Assembly (NCBI GenBank): GCA_040235505.1
Contig: JBECKW010000136.1
Span: 14,722-78,721, forward strand
Length of the DNA stretch: 64,000 bases
Reading direction: 5' to 3'
DNA from: JBECKW01 sp040235505
GTDB taxonomy: Bacteria > Desulfobacterota > Desulfobacteria > Desulfobacterales > JAFDDL01
Part shown: positions 46,367 through 56,261 of the stretch, one piece after another
How positions within the stretch are numbered: the stretch's first letter is position 1
How the letters are laid out: each line of letters begins with the position of its first letter
Position numbers and translations under genes: made by a program
Notes under the pieces: model-generated
What the model saw: the letters and a program-made list of their open reading frames with translations, nothing else
What the model was told of the DNA's origin: nothing
Database searches by the model: none

Positions 46367-49156
46367 GTGAGTACCGACTACCGATATATCGTCGGAATCG
46401 ATCTTGGAACGACAAACTGCGCTGTTTCCTATGTCGACCTGAAAGATAGGGAGGTACCGGAGAAAAAGGGTGAAAAACCCATCATCCACAGCTTCAGGAT
46501 CCCACAACTCACCGGTCCGGGAGAGATAACCCGGGAACCGATGTTGCCTTCTTTTCTCTATTTGACGGGTGACTATGAGCTTGCCAGGGAATCGGTTGCA
46601 CTTCCATGGCCCACAAGTCACGATTATGTCTCCGGCATTTATGCCAGGAATCACGGCGCCAAGGTTCCCACTCGTCTGGTCTCTTCTGCAAAAAGCTGGC
46701 TCTGCCATGGAGGTGTGGACCGGCGTGCCAGAATTCTTCCCTGGGGCTCAGAAGAGTCGGTGGGAAAAGTTTCTCCGGTGCAGGCCTCCTCAGCTTACCT
46801 TACCCACATTCGGCAGGCATGGAACCATGCCCATTCCGGTGACCCCGATCTTTCCATTGAGCGACAGATGGTGATCATTACCGTTCCGGCATCTTTCGAC
46901 GAGGTGGCAAGGGACCTGACGATTGAAGCCGCCAACCTTGCAGGAATGGGGCATGTGACACTCATCGAAGAACCGCTGGCGGCTTTTTACAGCTGGCTCA
47001 TTCGTAACGAAAGCAACTGGCAGTCCCATGTGAAGCCCGGCCAGCTCGTGCTGGTCTGTGATGTGGGCGGGGGGACAACGGATTTCACCCTGATTACCCT
47101 CAGACAGACAAAGGGGACTCCGCGTTTCGAAAGATTGGCGGTAGGGGACCATCTGATCCTCGGTGGAGACAATATGGATCTTGCCCTGGCCAGGGGACTC
47201 GAGGGAGAATTCGTAAAACGCAATGTTTCCCTGACCGGCGACCGGTACAAAATGCTTTGCCACCAATGTCGAGAAGCCAAAGAAGCGATTTTAAGCGGTT
47301 CGAAGGAAATGGCCACCGTCACCCTGATGGGAGAAGGAAGCCGCCTTATTGCCGGAACTGTTCGGGCGGAATTATCCAGATCCGATGTCGAACAGACAGT
47401 ACTGGAGGCATTTTTTCCGCTGGTAGCGCCCGACACTCGCCGGCGGCAAACGGAAGGGAAGGAGACCGGTGAATTCGGACTCCCCTATGAATCGGAAACA
47501 GCCGTCACCCGTCACCTTGGAAAATTTCTCAGGCGACATCAGTCAGAAGTCCGGACACTTATCGGCAAAGAGCAAGCCGTTCCGGATTTTATCCTGTTTA
47601 ACGGCGGGGCCTTGAAATCCCGGTTGATACAAGAGCGAGTCCGTGAAGCAGTCCGGTACTGGTTCGGTCTTTCCGATGTCAGCCAGCCGAAGGTTCTCGA
47701 AAATCCGAATCAGGATCTTGCCGTCTCACTCGGAGCTTCCTATTACGGCCTGGTGAAGACCGGTGTCGGCGTTCGGGTCGGGAGCGGGAGTCCGAGGGCT
47801 TATTACCTTGGCGTATCCAGGGCATCGAATGGGGAGACGACAGCGGCGGAGGCCGTCTGTCTTGTGGAACGAGGCCTCGACGAAGGATCGGGTATCGAGT
47901 TGAAGGACATGAACATGCAGGTGCTTGCCAATCAACCGGTGCAGTTTGATGTCTACAGTTCCAGTTACAGATCCGGTGACCGTTGCGGGGACATTATCCC
48001 CATAGACAATTCATTTACCAGACTTCCACCGATTCAAACCGTCATCGAGTTCGGTAAAAAGGAACAGCCGACCAACCTGCCCGTAAAACTGGAGGGGCAA
48101 TATACGGAAATGGGGACCCTTTCGCTATGGTGCCGAAGCGACGTCAGTCCCCATCGATGGCTGCTTCAGTTCCAGCTAAGGGACAGTTCAGCGCCTGCGG
48201 TGGCAACGGATCGGACAATCCTTGAGGCATCGGATATCCAGATGGCCCTTGAAATTGTCAAAACCAGATTTTCGAATGTTTCCGATCGAAAAGGCCTGGC
48301 CGCCCTCATGAAAAACATCGCCGGACGGCTGGATTTAAAAAAGGAACAATGGCCTTTGACGTTCATCCGGCGTATTTCGGACGAACTGCTCGAACTCTCT
48401 CCCGGGTCAAAACGAATTCACGAAGCCGAAAGCAGATGGATGAACCTCATGGGGTATTGCCTGAGGCCCGGAAAAGGCGACGGATTTGACCCGCATCGCA
48501 TCAAACGCCTGTGGAAGCTGTATAAGCCGGGCCCTTCCAACCCCAACAATCCCCAAGTTCGATCCGAATGGTGGATTTTATGGCGACGCGTCGCAGCGGG
48601 TCTTGGACCGGGCCATCAGCGCCAGATCAGTCAGGATTTAAGCAGCATACTGATCCCCGGAAAAGGGAAAAAAAAGTCGATGCCCGATCAGGAACGGCTG
48701 GAAATCTGGATGCTTGTTGCCAATCTCGAACAGCTTCTTTCAAAAGACAAGATACGATGGGGACGACAGCTGCTATCCGAAATGACCCACCCGAACATCA
48801 ACCCCCAATATCTCTGGGTACTTTCAAGGATCGGCGCAAGGGAGCTTCTTTACGGTTCCGCCGACCGGGTGGTTGCACCGGATGAAGCCTTTTCATGGTG
48901 CCAACAGGTTATGCAGATTCGCTGGAAAAATCCGAAATACGCCCTTTCGGCCGTGTCCTTGATGGCACGAAAAACCGGGGACAGGGTTCGCGATTTAAAG
49001 CAGCCGCAACGGGATGAAGTCATGGGTTGGATGTCAACTTTCAAGGATGCCGCTCTCCACATGAAACCGGTGGAGCTTGTTGTCCCGATGGGAGAGGAAG
49101 AAGAGCGCAACGTGTTCGGAGAAGAACTGCCCACCGGACTCGTGCTTCATGAGTAA
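46367..49156 (+). CDS. Divergent Hsp70-family protein with DUF3731-like C terminus
   Basis: A 929-residue actin-like ATPase. The phosphate-1 motif IDLGTTNCAV is at 11-20, phosphate-2 DVGGGTTDF at 232-240, and the adenosine motif FNGGAL near 410. The C-terminal ~360 residues do not look like a DnaK substrate-binding domain; length and content fit the DUF3731 region of Hsp70 proteins paired with DUF2760. The start is GTG at 46367, with AGGA about 10 bases upstream. It is 31 bases after DUF2760, so a two-gene operon. The substrate is unknown. Confidence 0.88.
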   Translation: MSTDYRYIVGIDLGTTNCAVSYVDLKDREVPEKKGEKPIIHSFRIPQLTGPGEITREPMLPSFLYLTGDYELARESVALPWPTSHDYVSGIYARNHGAKVPTRLVSSAKSWLCHGGVDRRARILPWGSEESVGKVSPVQASSAYLTHIRQAWNHAHSGDPDLSIERQMVIITVPASFDEVARDLTIEAANLAGMGHVTLIEEPLAAFYSWLIRNESNWQSHVKPGQLVLVCDVGGGTTDFTLITLRQTKGTPRFERLAVGDHLILGGDNMDLALARGLEGEFVKRNVSLTGDRYKMLCHQCREAKEAILSGSKEMATVTLMGEGSRLIAGTVRAELSRSDVEQTVLEAFFPLVAPDTRRRQTEGKETGEFGLPYESETAVTRHLGKFLRRHQSEVRTLIGKEQAVPDFILFNGGALKSRLIQERVREAVRYWFGLSDVSQPKVLENPNQDLAVSLGASYYGLVKTGVGVRVGSGSPRAYYLGVSRASNGETTAAEAVCLVERGLDEGSGIELKDMNMQVLANQPVQFDVYSSSYRSGDRCGDIIPIDNSFTRLPPIQTVIEFGKKEQPTNLPVKLEGQYTEMGTLSLWCRSDVSPHRWLLQFQLRDSSAPAVATDRTILEASDIQMALEIVKTRFSNVSDRKGLAALMKNIAGRLDLKKEQWPLTFIRRISDELLELSPGSKRIHEAESRWMNLMGYCLRPGKGDGFDPHRIKRLWKLYKPGPSNPNNPQVRSEWWILWRRVAAGLGPGHQRQISQDLSSILIPGKGKKKSMPDQERLEIWMLVANLEQLLSKDKIRWGRQLLSEMTHPNINPQYLWVLSRIGARELLYGSADRVVAPDEAFSWCQQVMQIRWKNPKYALSAVSLMARKTGDRVRDLKQPQRDEVMGWMSTFKDAALHMKPVELVVPMGEEEERNVFGEELPTGLVLHE

Positions 49157-49163
49157 GGGCTTC

Positions 49164-49189
49164 TGGCTGTAATAACATTCATACAGCCA
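49164..49189 (+). terminator. Weak hairpin after the Hsp70 gene
   Basis: TGGCTGTA pairs with TACAGCCA (8 bp) around a 10-base loop, just after the Hsp70 stop. The tail is TTCTCTTC rather than a T run, so its activity is uncertain. The remaining bases to ispF show nothing clear. Confidence 0.35.
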
Positions 49190-49328
49190 TTCTCTTCATA
49201 TCAACGTGCCAACCCCATGCCTGTCTTTACGGTTTTCGGCTTTTATGCTATGGATTTTAGTGATTTTTTTCAATTGAGTGGAATGCACAAATCAGTTCTG
49301 CTCCTGAACAATATGGGAAAAGATTTGC

Positions 49329-49811
49329 ATGTACGTGGGAATGGGATATGACGTTCACAGATTCGCAGGAGGAAGGCCTCTAATCCTGGGGGGGGTTTCC
49401 ATTCCCTACGATGTGGGGCTCATGGGGCATTCGGATGCGGATGTCCTGGCCCATGCCGTTTGCGACGCGCTTTTGGGGGCAGCCGGCCTGGGGGATATCG
49501 GTCTTCATTTTCCCGACACGGACCAGAGATTCAAGAACATCAGCAGCCTGCTGCTTCTGAAAATGGTCGCGGATATGCTGGATGAAAATAATTTTTCGGT
49601 TGTAAACATCGATGCCACGATTCTTGCCCAGCAGCCAAAGATAGCGCCCTATCGCATGGAGATGCAGAAGAACATCGCCGATGCCGTCAGGCTCTCTGGC
49701 GAAAGAGTGAATGTCAAAGCGACCACCACCGAAGGCCTCGGCAGCATCGGAAGGTCTGAAGGCATTGGGGCAATGTGCATCGCCATGATCGAACGAAAGC
49801 CGAAAGAATAA
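49329..49811 (+). CDS. ispF: 2-C-methyl-D-erythritol 2,4-cyclodiphosphate synthase
   Basis: Fifth step of the MEP pathway. The 160-residue protein begins MYVGMGYDVHRFAGGRPL with the zinc ligands in DVH, followed by GHSDADV and DIGLHFPDTD, and ends with KATTTEGLGSIGRSEGIGA. Typical length. It is followed by cysS (34-base gap) and uvrB/uvrC. ispD is not adjacent. Confidence 0.96.
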   Translation: MYVGMGYDVHRFAGGRPLILGGVSIPYDVGLMGHSDADVLAHAVCDALLGAAGLGDIGLHFPDTDQRFKNISSLLLLKMVADMLDENNFSVVNIDATILAQQPKIAPYRMEMQKNIADAVRLSGERVNVKATTTEGLGSIGRSEGIGAMCIAMIERKPKE

Positions 49812-49845
49812 AACATCATCAAAAAATACAGGCGAGGTAGAAGGA

Positions 49846-51288
49846 ATGCCGATTCGTATTTACAATTCGTTGACAAAGAAAAAGGAAATCTTTGAATCCC
49901 TCGAGCCGGGGAAAGTCACCATGTATGTCTGCGGGCCCACGGTTTACGACAGCTGCCACATCGGACATGGACGTTCCGCAGTGGTTTTCGATGTGATTGG
50001 ACGCTATCTTGAGTCCAAGGGGTATGTCATCACCTATGTCCGAAACTTCACGGATGTGGACGATAAAATTATTCGACGCGCACAGGAAATGAATACCGAT
50101 TGCGCCACGATTTCGGAAAAATACATTAAAGAATTCTACGAGGATATGGATGCCCTGTTTGTACGACGGGCCACCATCGAGCCGAAAGCCACGGAACACA
50201 TCGATGCCATTCTTCGCATCATCGGTACCCTGGTGGAAAAGGGGGTTGCTTACGAAATCGATGGGGATGTCTATTTTTCCGTCGAATCATTTGAAGGTTA
50301 CGGCAAACTATCCGGGAGAAAACTCGAGGACATGGAAGCGGGGGCCCGGGTGGATGTGGATGAAAGGAAGAAGAATCCCTTCGATTTTGCCCTGTGGAAA
50401 GGGGCCAAACCCGGAGAACCCTCCTGGGATAGCCCTTGGGGAAAAGGGCGACCCGGCTGGCATATTGAATGCTCTGGAATGAGTTCCCAGTACCTCGGAA
50501 AAACATTCGATATCCATGGCGGCGGAAAAGATCTGATTTTCCCCCACCATGAAAACGAGATCGCGCAATCCGAAGCGGCCTTTGGCGTCCAGTTTGTCCG
50601 GTACTGGGTCCACAACGGATTTGTAAATATCAATCACGAAAAAATGTCCAAGTCCCTGGGGAATTTTCTGCTGATCCGGGATATTTTAAAGACGTATCAC
50701 CCCGAAGCGGTTCGCCTGTTTCTTCTCTCAAGCCACTATCGAAGCCCTGTGGACTTTACACCTCAGGCCATGGAGGAAGCGGAAACCGCCCTGGAAAAGA
50801 TATATGGCGTAAAAGCACGTATGGAATCGGTCAATGGTGATTCCCGCACAGGTGAGAATGGCGCAAGCACCGGCGATTATTGGCATCGTTTTCAAAATGC
50901 CATGGACGATGACTTCAACACGGCACAGGGCATCGGTATTCTTTTTGAAATGGTTCGAAACGTCAATCGCGCGCTCGATGAATCCGATGAAAATCTACCC
51001 CCGGAGAAAATTTCGGAAATCCGGTCCGCTTATTCCGATCTTTCGGAAATGGGAGTCATCCTCGGTATATTGAATACAGATGCGGAGACCTATTTCCAAA
51101 GAAAAAAGGAACGCGGTCTTCAGGATGCCTCCGTCGATGCCGCCTGGGTGGAGCAGATGATTCTGGAACGCAAAGAGGCCCGAAAGGCCAAAAACTGGAA
51201 AAGAGCCGATGAAATACGCGATGAACTCGTAAGGATGAATATCCTGCTGGAGGACCGTCCGGAAGGAACCATCTGGAAGATTGGTTGA
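49846..51288 (+). CDS. cysS: Cysteinyl-tRNA synthetase
   Basis: Charges tRNA-Cys. The 480 residues carry the zinc ligand in CGPTVYD, the HIGHGRS signature, the second zinc ligands ECSGMSSQ and HHENE, and KMSKSLGN. A GAGG is nine bases before the ATG. ispF-cysS adjacency is common. It is probably in one unit with uvrB-uvrC. Confidence 0.97.
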   Translation: MPIRIYNSLTKKKEIFESLEPGKVTMYVCGPTVYDSCHIGHGRSAVVFDVIGRYLESKGYVITYVRNFTDVDDKIIRRAQEMNTDCATISEKYIKEFYEDMDALFVRRATIEPKATEHIDAILRIIGTLVEKGVAYEIDGDVYFSVESFEGYGKLSGRKLEDMEAGARVDVDERKKNPFDFALWKGAKPGEPSWDSPWGKGRPGWHIECSGMSSQYLGKTFDIHGGGKDLIFPHHENEIAQSEAAFGVQFVRYWVHNGFVNINHEKMSKSLGNFLLIRDILKTYHPEAVRLFLLSSHYRSPVDFTPQAMEEAETALEKIYGVKARMESVNGDSRTGENGASTGDYWHRFQNAMDDDFNTAQGIGILFEMVRNVNRALDESDENLPPEKISEIRSAYSDLSEMGVILGILNTDAETYFQRKKERGLQDASVDAAWVEQMILERKEARKAKNWKRADEIRDELVRMNILLEDRPEGTIWKIG

Positions 51289-51305
51289 GCCTTTTCACGG
51301 GGCAC

Positions 51306-53300
51306 ATGACAGTGTTTAAAATCGTCTCACAGTTAACGCCAAAGGGCGACCAGCCTCGTGCCATAGAGATGCTGACGGATCGGATTGCAGGGGGGGATCC
51401 CCATACGGTTTTGCTGGGGGTGACGGGTTCCGGAAAAACCTTTACCATGGCACATGTGATCGAACGCCTTGGACGGCCCGTTCTTGTCATCGCGCCGAAT
51501 AAAACCCTGGCTGCCCAGCTTTATGGCGAATTCAAGGGCCTTTTCCCGGAAAACGCCGTTGAATATTTCGTCAGCTATTATGACTATTACCAACCCGAAG
51601 CCTATCTTCCCACCACCGATACGTACATCCAAAAAGATTCCTCCATCAATGAAATGATCGACAAACTGCGCCACAGCGCCACCCGATCGGTGCTGACACG
51701 GCGGGATGTCATTGTGGTGGCCAGTGTCTCCTGTATCTACGGCATCGGCGCTCCGGAAGACTATCTGGCCATGCGGCTTCTTCTGAAAACCGACATGGAA
51801 CTGTCGCGGGACCGGATGCTCTACCATCTGGTGGAAATGCATTATGAGCGTAACGACTATGACTTTCATCGGGGCGCCTTCAGGGTCAGGGGGGATCGCG
51901 TGGAAATCTTTCCGGCCTATGAAGACGAAATGGCGCTTCGGGTGGATTTTTTCGGTGACCAGATCGAACAGATTTCGGAAATAGATCCTCTGCGGGGAGT
52001 CACACGCCGAATTCTCGAGGAAGCCTCCCTGTTTCCGGCAAGCCATTATGTGGCGAGCACGACAACGCTGAAACAGGCGGTGGAAACGATCAAAACCGAA
52101 CTGAAGTCCAGAATCGATCACTTTCGAAGAGAAAACAAACTGATAGAAGCACAGCGCATCGAAGAGCGGACAAACTTTGATTTGGAGATGATGCACGAAC
52201 TGGGATACTGTACCGGTATCGAAAACTATTCCCGCCATTTGACCGGCCGCAGTGCAGGACATCCGCCTCCGACCCTGCTGGACTATTTTCCGGATGATTT
52301 TATCGTCTTCATGGATGAAAGCCATATCAGTGTTCCCCAGGTTCGGGCCATGTATCGGGGGGATCGGTCCAGAAAGACAACCCTGGTGGAGTACGGTTTT
52401 CGACTGCCGTCGGCACTGGACAACCGGCCTTTGAAGTTTGAGGAATTTGAAAGCAGGGTTCACCAGGTTGTCTATGTTTCCGCAACACCGGCCGAGTATG
52501 AACTTTCAAAAACAAAATCCCTTCCGGTCGAGCAGATTGTGAGGCCCACCGGTCTTTTGGATCCGGAACTGGAGGTTCGGGGCGCGGAAAACCAGGTAGA
52601 CGATCTGTACACTGAAATTGTTTCCACGATCGAAAAAAAGAATCGCGTTCTGGTAACAACCCTTACCAAACGTATGGCAGAAGACTTGACGGAATATTTC
52701 GTCGGTCTGGGGATTCAAGTCCGATATCTTCATGCCGATATAAGTACGCTAGAACGCATGGAAATCATCAGGGATTTGAGGGCGGGAGAATTTGATGTCC
52801 TGGTTGGAATCAATCTTCTCCGGGAAGGTTTGGATATACCGGAAGTATCCCTGGTGGCGATTCTGGACGCCGACAAGGAGGGGTTTCTCAGATCTGCGCG
52901 TTCTCTGGTGCAGACATTCGGCCGAGCGGCCAGGAATGTAAACGGAAAGGTTGTTCTTTATGCCGACAAAATAACATCCGCCATGCAGACGGCCATGGAA
53001 GAAACCCGACGCCGTCAGGAAATACAAAAAGTCTACAACAGGGAACACAATATCACTCCGACCACCATTCGGAAGGATATCGCCACCGGCTTTGAATCCC
53101 TGTATGCGGTTGGGCCTTCTCCTGAAAGCAGGATTTCCGAAACTGTTGAAAGTTATGGCGCTCCGGAAAAGATAGAGGAGGCCGTCAAGGATCTTGAGGC
53201 CAAAATGATGGAGGCCGCCCGGGACCTTAGGTTCGAGGAAGCCGCCGGTTTGAGGGATCGTATCAATGCACTGAAAAAACGTATGGTGTTTGAAGGCTGA
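51306..53300 (+). CDS. uvrB: Excinuclease ABC subunit B
   Basis: The DNA-damage verification helicase of nucleotide excision repair. The 664 residues include Walker A GVTGSGKT, the YYDYYQPEAYLP beta-hairpin, the DESH box and a C-terminal UVR motif (RDLRFEEAAGLRDRI) that contacts UvrC. The ATG at 51306, preceded by GGGG, is preferred over a TTG at 51285 that overlaps cysS, because family members begin near KIVSQLTPKGDQP. Confidence 0.96.
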   Translation: MTVFKIVSQLTPKGDQPRAIEMLTDRIAGGDPHTVLLGVTGSGKTFTMAHVIERLGRPVLVIAPNKTLAAQLYGEFKGLFPENAVEYFVSYYDYYQPEAYLPTTDTYIQKDSSINEMIDKLRHSATRSVLTRRDVIVVASVSCIYGIGAPEDYLAMRLLLKTDMELSRDRMLYHLVEMHYERNDYDFHRGAFRVRGDRVEIFPAYEDEMALRVDFFGDQIEQISEIDPLRGVTRRILEEASLFPASHYVASTTTLKQAVETIKTELKSRIDHFRRENKLIEAQRIEERTNFDLEMMHELGYCTGIENYSRHLTGRSAGHPPPTLLDYFPDDFIVFMDESHISVPQVRAMYRGDRSRKTTLVEYGFRLPSALDNRPLKFEEFESRVHQVVYVSATPAEYELSKTKSLPVEQIVRPTGLLDPELEVRGAENQVDDLYTEIVSTIEKKNRVLVTTLTKRMAEDLTEYFVGLGIQVRYLHADISTLERMEIIRDLRAGEFDVLVGINLLREGLDIPEVSLVAILDADKEGFLRSARSLVQTFGRAARNVNGKVVLYADKITSAMQTAMEETRRRQEIQKVYNREHNITPTTIRKDIATGFESLYAVGPSPESRISETVESYGAPEKIEEAVKDLEAKMMEAARDLRFEEAAGLRDRINALKKRMVFEG

Positions 53301-53351
53301 GGGCTTTTCTATGGATGCCTTTCATTTTTCATGATCAGCGGTGATTGACAC

Positions 53352-55181
53352 ATGACAGCCATTTCCGATACGCTTCGCGAAAAACTCTCCACCACTACCA
53401 CATCTCCCGGGGTCTACCTGATGAAAGACGCCCAGGGGAAAATCATTTACGTGGGGAAAGCGCGAAATCTTAAAAAGAGACTTTCCTCCTATTTTCTCAA
53501 ATCTTCTCCACCGGACGTAAAAACGGCGGTTCTGGTTGAAAATATCGTCGAATTCGAAACCATTTTAACCGCGACGGAACATGAGGCGCTGATTCTCGAG
53601 TCCAACCTGATCAAACGCCACCGGCCCAGATACAATGTCATTTTAAAAGACGACAAACGCTATCCCATACTTCGACTGGATGTGGCATCGCCTTATCCCA
53701 TGCTGACTTTGGTACGAAAGATCGAAAAGGATGATGCGCTTTATTTTGGTCCTTTTTCCTCGGCTGGTGCCGTTCAACAGACACTCAGGCTGATCAATCG
53801 AATGTTCATGCTCCGAAAGTGCCGTGGGGCTTCATTAAAAACCAGATCCCGGCCTTGTCTCAACTGCCAGATGAATCAGTGCCTGGCCCCCTGTTGCCGG
53901 GACGTGCCTCCGGAAGAATACGGGGAAATCGTCCGGGAGGTAATTCTCTTTTTAAGCGGGAAGACAACGGATCTTATATCGAAAATCAAGCAAGAAATGA
54001 CGGTGGCGGCCGAAAGACAGAATTTTGAGAAGGCGGCAATACTTAGAGATAAAGTGTTTGCGCTTCAAAAAGTGCTTGAACGGCAGGTGGTCGTGACCAC
54101 CGAACGTGTGGATCGGGATATCCTCGGCATTGCCACCCGTGACCGGATGTCGATCATTACGCTTCTTTTTGTCCGGAACGGAACCCTCGTCGGGACACGG
54201 CATTTTCATTTCCCGGACACGATATCAAACGATGTGGAAATGGTCGAATCTTTTCTGACCCAGTACTATGAACGCTCTCCTTTTGTCCCGTCCGAAGTCC
54301 TTCTGCCTTTAAAGGTGGAGAATCAGGACGTTCTGGAAACGCGGTTGGCCGAATTGCGTTCAAAAAAAGTTCGTATCCTGTCTCCCCGCCGTGGAGAAAA
54401 GAAAAAAATGATCGCCATGGCGATGGAGAACGCCAGAAACAGACTGGATGAAGAAATCCAGCACGCGTTGTCCGGGAAGCGGCTTTTGGAGAGGCTGAAG
54501 GTGCGTTTGTCGCTTTCGGATTTTCCGGTTCGGATCGAGTGCTTTGACAACTCGAATCTATATGGGACCCATTCAGTCTCCGGCATGGTGGTATTTGAAA
54601 ACGGAAAACCCAAAAAATCCGCTTACCGGAAATTCGAACTCCGAAATGTGGCTTCACCGGATGATTACGCGTCCATGGCCGAAGTCCTCACCCGAAGATT
54701 CCAGAGGCTGGAAACCTCCGATCCTCTTCCGAATCTCCTGATGGTGGATGGGGGAAGGGGACAGCTGAATATCGCCCTGTCGGTGCTTAAATCCAACGGT
54801 CTTTATGGAAAAATGGATGTATTGGGAATCGCCAAAAAAGAACCCCAAAAAGGTGAGACAAACGATAAAATTTTTTTGCCTGGAAGAACAAATCCTGTCG
54901 TTTTCGGCAAGGATGCGGACCTGCTGTTGTTTCTCCAGAGTGTTCGGGATGAAGCGCACCGGTTTGCGATTTCATTTTATAGGAAAAAGCACCGCTCAAA
55001 ATCTTTTCAATCCAAACTTGATGAAATTCCCGGAATAGGGGAAAAAAGAAGGCAAACCCTGCTAACCCATTTTCGCAGCATCCATAGAATCGGGAGGGCG
55101 AATGTTTCAGAAATTGCCGCTCTTCCCGGATTTAACAAACGGGTTGCAGAGAGGGTAATCGAGGTGTTAAGAAACTTATAA
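53352..55181 (+). CDS. uvrC: Excinuclease ABC subunit C
   Basis: Makes both incisions around UvrB-marked lesions. The 609-residue protein has an N-terminal GIY-YIG domain (SPGVYLMKDAQGKIIYVGKAR), a UVR motif (ERQNFEKAAILRDKV), the RNase H-like endonuclease region (IECFDNSNL, MVDGGRGQL) and C-terminal HhH motifs (IPGIGEKRRQTLL). It directly follows uvrB, 51 bases on. The next gene starts 85 bases later. Confidence 0.97.
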   Translation: MTAISDTLREKLSTTTTSPGVYLMKDAQGKIIYVGKARNLKKRLSSYFLKSSPPDVKTAVLVENIVEFETILTATEHEALILESNLIKRHRPRYNVILKDDKRYPILRLDVASPYPMLTLVRKIEKDDALYFGPFSSAGAVQQTLRLINRMFMLRKCRGASLKTRSRPCLNCQMNQCLAPCCRDVPPEEYGEIVREVILFLSGKTTDLISKIKQEMTVAAERQNFEKAAILRDKVFALQKVLERQVVVTTERVDRDILGIATRDRMSIITLLFVRNGTLVGTRHFHFPDTISNDVEMVESFLTQYYERSPFVPSEVLLPLKVENQDVLETRLAELRSKKVRILSPRRGEKKKMIAMAMENARNRLDEEIQHALSGKRLLERLKVRLSLSDFPVRIECFDNSNLYGTHSVSGMVVFENGKPKKSAYRKFELRNVASPDDYASMAEVLTRRFQRLETSDPLPNLLMVDGGRGQLNIALSVLKSNGLYGKMDVLGIAKKEPQKGETNDKIFLPGRTNPVVFGKDADLLLFLQSVRDEAHRFAISFYRKKHRSKSFQSKLDEIPGIGEKRRQTLLTHFRSIHRIGRANVSEIAALPGFNKRVAERVIEVLRNL

Positions 55182-55266
55182 GCACTTGACATTTACTGAA
55201 AAAAGAAACAGAATCATAAACCCGATGTCGTTACTGATCTTTCGCAAAGGGTTGAGAGGAAAATGC

Positions 55267-56190
55267 ATGGATACCAATCAAAAGGTTGAAAACCTATTAA
55301 AAACAGCCAAGCTTTATCAGGATCAAGGGTTGTTCAGGGAAGCCCGCAAGGCATATCAGGCAGCTTTCGATCAAATAGCATCAAGTGATCAGGCACACGA
55401 TAAAGAGGAAACGCTTGCCGAACTTTCAAAAAAAATCGAATCGCTAGGTTTTACGGCCGAACATGTTGAATCCGCCCCAACCACCCAGGAACTGCCGGAC
55501 GATGTCCAGGATCTGATTAAAAATTTGTTTTCCTTTTCCGAGAAGAAAGATTCGGATACAAAAGCGCTTATCGAAGCCGTCACCCTGGCAAAATTCGGAC
55601 AGACCGAACGGGCCGTCGAGGAATTGACCGCACTGCTTGAAAAAAAGTCCGTAAAGATCGTCGCCGCAAAAAATATTCTCCGTTGTCACATCCTCTCGTC
55701 CGCGTATGGCAAAGCCGTTGCGGCTTACGAAACATGGATGCAGGAAAAAATCTTCTCCTCCAAAGAGTTGGAAAGCATACGCAATCTTCTGGAGCACCAA
55801 TTAATTAAAAAAGGAATTCAGAAGCCGCTGCCGAAAATCACCGTCGTAGGCGCGGAAAACGACCAGCCGGCCGAGCTTGACAGCGAAAAAGCGAAACCGA
55901 TGCTTGATATCGGATCGGTGCTTATCAACTTCGATCAAGGGCCTTTGAAAGGCAAGCCGATTGAGTTGGATGTCAATTTCCAGACCGGCAATACGGTCAG
56001 TCTTCTTATCGAAAGCAAAGAAAAAAGCCTGTTGGATACGCTTAGCGTCGGTTTTCGTATGCGGGAAGTGCAGTTCAGGTCTTCCGTGGCAATTTTCAGA
56101 AGCGCCGGCATCGTTTCAGCCAAAATCAAGATTCACGAAGGGCCCAAAAAAGGAGATTATCTCATGGATATAAAAGTCCAGGACAGTTGA
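55267..56190 (+). CDS. TPR-like protein, first gene of the MglA operon
   Basis: A 307-residue soluble protein. The N terminus (about 5-60) reads like a TPR pair (AKLYQDQGLFREARKAYQAAFDQ), then a helical region with TERAVEELTALLEKKS. The last ~95 residues form a beta-rich domain, DIGSVLINFDQGPLKGKPIEL..., that I cannot assign. The ATG at 55267 has AGAGGA about 8 bases upstream; an earlier frame start at 55186 is weaker. It precedes an MglA-like GTPase by 71 bases, suggesting a scaffold or partner role. Confidence 0.7.
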   Translation: MDTNQKVENLLKTAKLYQDQGLFREARKAYQAAFDQIASSDQAHDKEETLAELSKKIESLGFTAEHVESAPTTQELPDDVQDLIKNLFSFSEKKDSDTKALIEAVTLAKFGQTERAVEELTALLEKKSVKIVAAKNILRCHILSSAYGKAVAAYETWMQEKIFSSKELESIRNLLEHQLIKKGIQKPLPKITVVGAENDQPAELDSEKAKPMLDIGSVLINFDQGPLKGKPIELDVNFQTGNTVSLLIESKEKSLLDTLSVGFRMREVQFRSSVAIFRSAGIVSAKIKIHEGPKKGDYLMDIKVQDS

Positions 56191-56261
56191 CTCTCCAACG
56201 TTTGTTAGACGGTTATGGAAACGAATCAACTTGAGAATCTCATACAAACGGAGTTGCACGC

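Noticed and set aside
51333..52463. A 376-residue minus-strand frame
   Set aside because: It is an antisense shadow of uvrB, whose motifs are all present on the plus strand.
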